Shown piece by piece: positions 55,346-64,000 of a stretch of DNA of 64,000 nucleotides. Source of the DNA: Sinosporangium siamense. Its GTDB lineage: Bacteria > Actinomycetota > Actinomycetes > Streptosporangiales > Streptosporangiaceae. Under the pieces are notes generated by a model. It was not told the origin of the DNA, made no database searches, and was given only the letters and a program-made list of their open reading frames with translations. The translations under genes and the position numbers were made by a program. Position 1 is the stretch's first letter. Every line of letters starts with the position of its first letter. The stretch is from positions 310,001 through 374,000 of the forward strand of contig NZ_BOOW01000020.1 of the NCBI RefSeq assembly GCF_016863435.1, in the 5' to 3' direction.

Positions 55346-55379
55346 CTCCCCATATAAGACGCCTCCCCATATAAGACGC
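55346..55379. repeat. 17-bp tandem duplication upstream of divIC
   Basis: CTCCCCATATAAGACGC occurs twice in a row, in the 266-bp gap between enolase and divIC. No gene is in that gap; it probably contains the divIC promoter. Confidence 0.9.
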
Positions 55380-55495
55380 CGAACCACATCCCACCTTCAA
55401 GGCGACTCGCGCAGCGCACCCCAATCGATCGGGATCCAACCACGCGAGCACCTTGGGCCGGGCCGGGCCGGGGACGGCGACCGGCGCTGCCGCGG

Positions 55496-56839
<1,344 letters not shown>

Positions 56840-56907
56840 CTATCGGCCTTCGGTGGCACGTCGATCGGCGGACCACGGCCCTCCCCCGCGGAGCGGGAGG
56901 AGCTGCC

Positions 56908-57867
56908 TCAACCCGCTTCGGGCTCCCCCGACTCCCACTCGCGCACCCGCTCGCGATAGACGCGGGCGGCGGCGCGCAGCTCGGTTTCTGGGTCGAGTCC
57001 GGCGGCTCGCGCACGGCGTACAAGCTCGAAAAGCTCATGGCCGAGGCCGTGGGCGACATCCTGCGCCAGAGCTGCGGGCGCCCCCGCGCGCTCGGCGCGG
57101 CCAAGCATCTGGGCGGCGAGCGACAGGGCCGGCTGACCGGCCGGAACACCGTCGAGCACTGAGCCGCGCCCCTTGGCGGCCCGCTCGGCGGCCTTGATCG
57201 CGTCCCAGTTGGCGGCGACCTCATCGGCGCCGGACACGCTGACCGAGCCGAACACGTGCGGGTGGCGGCGTCTCAGCTTGGCCACGATGACGTCGGCCAC
57301 GTCGTCGAGGTCGAACCCGTCGTCGCGCTCCGCGGCGACCCGGGCGTGGAAGACCACCTGGAACATCAGGTCGCCGAGCTCCTCGCGCAGCTCGGCCTCG
57401 TCGCCGCCCTCGATCGTCTCCAGCACCTCATATGCCTCCTCGACGAGGTATGGCACAAGCGAGGCGTGCGTCTGCTTCGCATCCCAGGGACACTCCCGCC
57501 GCAGCCGGTCCATCACCCCGACGAGGTCGAGCATCCGCGCCCCCGGAAGGTCGTAGGAGCCCGGCAGCATCTCGATCGCCGGCGGATCGTCCATGGCGAG
57601 GGCCGCGTGCCCGACGGCGCGCATCAGGTCCTCCTCGCCCTCAGGCATGGCCAGCCAGACGACCTCGCCCGCGGCGGCCTCACCGAGCAGGGCCGCCGGG
57701 CGCGGCTCGACGACCTCGACCTCGACACCGGCCTCCGCGAGGTAGGGCAGGAGCGGATGGTCGCCCGAGCCGGTGAGCACCCGGCCCGAGCGCAGCACGC
57801 TCCACGCCCGGTGGCTGAGCAGCCCGGGGGCCACCCGGGGCGAGGTTGTGACGACGATCAGGGACAT
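56908..57867 (-). CDS. mazG: MazG nucleoside triphosphate pyrophosphohydrolase, long form
   Basis: 319 residues. Residues 1-105 are an N-terminal region typical of actinobacterial MazG; then LRRECPWDAKQTHASLVPYLVEEAYEVLE with the E-E-x-x-E metal site, EELREELGDLMFQVVFHA and a second helix set. The enzyme hydrolyses NTPs to NMP and pyrophosphate, cleaning the pool or lowering ppGpp. It ends 135 bp before eno and overlaps none; the SurA-like gene begins 4 bp upstream. Confidence 0.93.
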   Translation of the reverse strand: MSLIVVTTSPRVAPGLLSHRAWSVLRSGRVLTGSGDHPLLPYLAEAGVEVEVVEPRPAALLGEAAAGEVVWLAMPEGEEDLMRAVGHAALAMDDPPAIEMLPGSYDLPGARMLDLVGVMDRLRRECPWDAKQTHASLVPYLVEEAYEVLETIEGGDEAELREELGDLMFQVVFHARVAAERDDGFDLDDVADVIVAKLRRRHPHVFGSVSVSGADEVAANWDAIKAAERAAKGRGSVLDGVPAGQPALSLAAQMLGRAERAGAPAALAQDVAHGLGHELFELVRRARAAGLDPETELRAAARVYRERVREWESGEPEAG

Positions 57868-57870
57868 GGA

Positions 57871-58449
57871 TCAGGACTTCGGCTGGGGCGCGACGCTGAA
57901 GCGGCCGGCGTCGACGAAACCGCGCTGCGGGTCCAGGGTGCCGAAACGCGGGTTGAACGTGATCTTGACTGCCTCAAGGTCCTTGGCGACCTGGGCCTGG
58001 CCCTTCTGGAGTGCGGCCTCGTCGGTGCCTCCGCCGTATTTCGCGAGTAGCTTGTTGGCGCCGAGGGAGATCTCGACGAAACGCCTGTTCTCCGAGGGCG
58101 GCACCACACGCTGGAGCAGCACCTGCTCGACCTGCTGCGGGCCACCCTGCGCGCCGATGAAGGCGTCGATCTCGCCGGGCGTCACCGAGACGCCGGCCTT
58201 CTTGAGCACCTGGGAGAACTGGCTCATCTGCGCGAGCTGCAGCAGGACGCCGTCCTTGACCGAGGGGACCTGGGGCTGTTGCGCGGCCTTGGCGGCGGCG
58301 GCCTCGAACTCGGTGACCTTGTCCGTCAGCTCGTTCATCGAGACGCGCTGGTCACCCACGATCACGGCGGCGCCGGCCTGCACCGGAGCGCAGCCCGCAA
58401 CCGCCAGCCCGGCCAGCGCGGCCCCCAGAGCGATTCGCATCGACTTCAC
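57871..58449 (-). CDS. SurA N-terminal domain lipoprotein
   Basis: 192 residues. Lipobox LAVAGC (Cys about 20), then a SurA_N-like helical region (VIVGDQRVSMNELTDKVTEFEAAAAKA). No peptidyl-prolyl isomerase domain follows, as usual for actinobacterial members. It may chaperone exported proteins. GTG start 58449 has AAGGG 5 bp upstream; ATG 58440 is an alternative. mazG follows after 3 bp, so the two are probably co-transcribed. Confidence 0.85.
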   Translation of the reverse strand: MKSMRIALGAALAGLAVAGCAPVQAGAAVIVGDQRVSMNELTDKVTEFEAAAAKAAQQPQVPSVKDGVLLQLAQMSQFSQVLKKAGVSVTPGEIDAFIGAQGGPQQVEQVLLQRVVPPSENRRFVEISLGANKLLAKYGGGTDEAALQKGQAQVAKDLEAVKITFNPRFGTLDPQRGFVDAGRFSVAPQPKS

Positions 58450-58475
58450 TAACGTTCCCTTCCGATCAAGGCGGT

Positions 58476-61997
<3,522 letters not shown>

Positions 61998-62156
61998 TTT
62001 GAAACGCCCACAGCCCCACGACGGCGACAACGAAGACCCCGGAACACGAACATCGCCGGGGTACTCCCCAAGGCTACTTGCACCAGAGCCCTCCCTCGCG
62101 AGGACCCATGCGCGATATCCACTACCGATCGCGCATGTCTGACTACGCTGGGTCAC

Positions 62157-62885
62157 ATGTCTGAGGTTTGGTCGATCGCCGCCAAAGGCGAAATTTTCCG
62201 GCAGCGCTTGCGCGAACACCGCACAGAGCAGCTAGGCAGACGGCTCGACATCCTCGTGGCCGGGCTGGGCGGGCACGGACAATCCCTCTCCGAGCGCGCC
62301 GAAGACCGCGTGAGCGGCGTCGACGAGGACCACCCTCCCCTGCGGGAGCGGATCGCCGCCGACGAGAACCTGGCGCACTGGGCCCTCGGCGACCTGCGCT
62401 CAGTGCCTATCCCGCCGCGCTCGTTCGACATCGTGCACGCGGCCTTCCTGCTAGAGCGCATCCACCACACCGAACTGGTCCTCGACCGCATACTGAACGG
62501 CTTGCGCCCGGGAGGCCTGATCTTCGTGCGCATGCGCGACCGCGACTCGGCCTACGGGTTCTGCGCCCGGGTCGCGCCCTTCTGGCTGCGGCGGCTGCTG
62601 TGGCCGAGGTTCGCGCCCAAGGGGGCGGTGGGGCCGCTGCCGGCGGTCTACGAGCCGATCACCGCCCGTGAGGGCATGCGCACCTACTGCCTGACCCGCG
62701 GCCTGCTGGTCACCGACGAACTCACCGCCGTCGGCGGCCCCGCCCTGCACGGCAGGCGGGCCGGCACCGCGCGGGCCATGTGCCTGCTGGCGCATAAGTT
62801 GTCACGGGGGCGGCTCTCGCTCGAACATGACGAGATCGTGATGGTGATCCGCAAACCGCAAGACCACTTCGCCCGTCTCATCTGA
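62157..62885 (+). CDS. SAM-dependent methyltransferase
   Basis: 242 residues. The type 11 fold is suggested by ILVAGLGGHGQSL (motif I region), SFDIVHAAFLLERI and NGLRPGGLIFVRMRDRDSAYGF. The Gly-rich loop of motif I is imperfect (AGLGGHG), so the assignment to a particular family is weak. TACGCT at 62143-62148 lies about 8 bp before the ATG, suggesting a leaderless mRNA. Divergent from mfd. A second function cannot be excluded. Confidence 0.72.
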   Translation: MSEVWSIAAKGEIFRQRLREHRTEQLGRRLDILVAGLGGHGQSLSERAEDRVSGVDEDHPPLRERIAADENLAHWALGDLRSVPIPPRSFDIVHAAFLLERIHHTELVLDRILNGLRPGGLIFVRMRDRDSAYGFCARVAPFWLRRLLWPRFAPKGAVGPLPAVYEPITAREGMRTYCLTRGLLVTDELTAVGGPALHGRRAGTARAMCLLAHKLSRGRLSLEHDEIVMVIRKPQDHFARLI

Positions 62886-62969
62886 GATGGCACATGCGGG
62901 CTTAAATCACCGCCCCACCCTCATGTAAAGTGGCATATCCGACTTAGTCGATCGGAAATGTGGGAGCAG

Positions 62970-64000
62970 ATGACGGCGCACCTGGAGTGGACCCCCGACC
63001 CTCGGGAGCTCGCCGACCTTGAGCTGCTGCTCGCCGGCGCGCTGCACCCGCTGACCGGTTTCCTCGGCCCGGCCGACGTCGACAGCGTGCATGAGCGCGG
63101 CCGCCTGGCCGACGGCACCCCCTGGCCGGCCCCGATCACCCTGACGCTCCCCGGCGAGCACCCCGCGGCACCCGGCGACCAGGTCACGCTGCGTGACCCA
63201 GAGGGCGCGGCTCTCGCCGTGCTCACCGTGACCGAACGCGCCGGCGACGGCACCGTCGCCGGGCCCGTCGAGGCGGCGGGCAGCGCCGAACACGGCCCCT
63301 TCGCCCGGCTGCGCACACCTCCCGCCAGGATGCGGAGCATCCTCGCCGGGCACACCGTGCTCGCCGTCACCATGCGCGGCCCCCTCGACGACCTCACCGA
63401 GATCACCGCGACCGCCGAGGAACTCTCAGCCACCATCCTGCTCCTCCCCCTCGCCTTCGGCGAAAGCGGGCCCGCCGTCGTGCGCGCCGCGCTCGCCGCC
63501 AAGGAGAAGCTCCCCGACGGCACTCAGGTGGCCGTGGTGCCGCTCGCCCCGCGGGAGCTCTCCGTCGATCTGGAGCTGCGCGAGCACATCGCCGAGGCGT
63601 ACGGCGCGGCCGAGCACATGGCCGGCCCCGAACCCGTCACCCTGCCCGGCCCGCCCCACCGGCGGGGACTCGTGGTCTTCTTCACCGGCCTTTCCGGCTC
63701 CGGCAAGTCCACGATCGCCCGCGGCCTGCGCGACGCGCTGCTGGAACGCGGCGGGCGCGCCCTCACCTACCTCGACGGCGACGTGGTGCGCCGCCTGCTG
63801 TCGGCGGGACTCACCTTCGGAAAGGCCGACCGCGACCTCAACATCCGGCGCATCGGCTTCGTGGCCGCCGAGATCGCCCGCCACGGCGGGCTCGCCGTCT
63901 GCGCGCCCATCGCGCCATATGCCGCCACCCGCGCCGAGGTGCGGCACATGGTGGAGGAGGTGGGGGCCGACTTCGTGCTTGTGCACGTCGCCACCCCCCT
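62970..64000 (+). CDS. cysC: APS kinase with vestigial ATP-sulfurylase N-terminal half (3' truncated)
   Basis: At least 343 residues; the frame runs off the window. Residues about 1-130 match the PUA-like N-terminal domain of ATP sulfurylases (LAGALHPLTGFLGPADVDSV, RLADGTPWPAPITLTL). The next 90 residues stand where the catalytic domain should be but have no HxGH-type nucleotide motif, so sulfurylase activity is unlikely. From about residue 233 the APS kinase is intact: FTGLSGSGKSTIARGL (P loop), YLDGDVVRRLL, FGKADRDLNIRRIGFVA and the partial APYAATR. ATG 62958 in the same frame is an alternative start. Confidence 0.85.
   Translation, partial: MTAHLEWTPDPRELADLELLLAGALHPLTGFLGPADVDSVHERGRLADGTPWPAPITLTLPGEHPAAPGDQVTLRDPEGAALAVLTVTERAGDGTVAGPVEAAGSAEHGPFARLRTPPARMRSILAGHTVLAVTMRGPLDDLTEITATAEELSATILLLPLAFGESGPAVVRAALAAKEKLPDGTQVAVVPLAPRELSVDLELREHIAEAYGAAEHMAGPEPVTLPGPPHRRGLVVFFTGLSGSGKSTIARGLRDALLERGGRALTYLDGDVVRRLLSAGLTFGKADRDLNIRRIGFVAAEIARHGGLAVCAPIAPYAATRAEVRHMVEEVGADFVLVHVATP

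Overview
The window is high-GC (about 70%) actinobacterial chromosome. Pointers to this are the DivIC/DUF501/Ppx/enolase/MazG/Mfd block, an F420-type PPOX oxidoreductase, a family-5 uracil-DNA glycosylase, MoxR/VWA and NDH-2 genes, frequent GTG and TTG starts, and several genes that look leaderless. A Streptosporangiales-type soil actinomycete fits, but that placement is inference. No plasmid, phage or insertion-sequence gene was recognised.

Layout. 1-6053: a truncated unknown protein, pirin, a DoxX-like protein, a MarR regulator with a clear operator, a small toxin-antitoxin-like pair, and a DUF255 thioredoxin-fold protein. 6094-6668: a type I-E-like CRISPR array of 10 repeats with no cas genes in the window. 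6777-13240: a class A penicillin-binding protein, Lrp/AsnC next to 4-hydroxyphenylpyruvate dioxygenase, an RDD protein and an M1 peptidase lipoprotein. 13470-15909: a visibly lower-GC PaeR7I/XhoI-type restriction-modification pair, lying between two M1 peptidase paralogs that point towards each other. 18044-21908: TetR with a membrane protein, threonine ammonia-lyase, and PadR with a membrane protein. 22054-28276: a duplicated lipoprotein family (one decayed copy, two intact) feeding into a MacAB-like exporter (adaptor, ATPase, permease). 28577-36508: PPOX, ROK kinase, FIST, MoxR/VWA and small genes. 36581-45641: transsulfuration genes (metB-like, cbs), an orphan histidine kinase, an SGNH hydrolase, a PQQ-propeller lipoprotein and a thiolase. 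45732-53146: an F420 PPOX, DUF4287, Bax inhibitor-1, a tRNA-like gene, a deformylase homolog, an ACT protein, NDH-2, UdgB and a secreted repeat protein. 53313-64000: a core block of ppx, DUF501, divIC, eno, mazG, a SurA-N lipoprotein and mfd, then a methyltransferase and an APS kinase cut by the window edge.

The most interesting signals are these. (1) A 73-nt class I tRNA gene with anticodon UAA, although leucine tRNAs are normally class II. (2) Strong avoidance of CTCGAG across the window, with Leu-Glu repeatedly written CTT-GAG; this matches the predicted specificity of the resident PaeR7I-like system. (3) Tandem duplication of a four-cysteine lipoprotein, with remnants of the neighbouring exporter adaptor gene left between the copies. 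(4) A recurring habit of short tandem repeats (13-60 bp) placed exactly at gene 3' ends. (5) A deformylase homolog whose catalytic Glu is Gln, and an APS kinase carrying a vestigial ATP-sulfurylase half.

All coordinates, counts and motifs were read by eye. Family names come from motif recognition, not from database searches.
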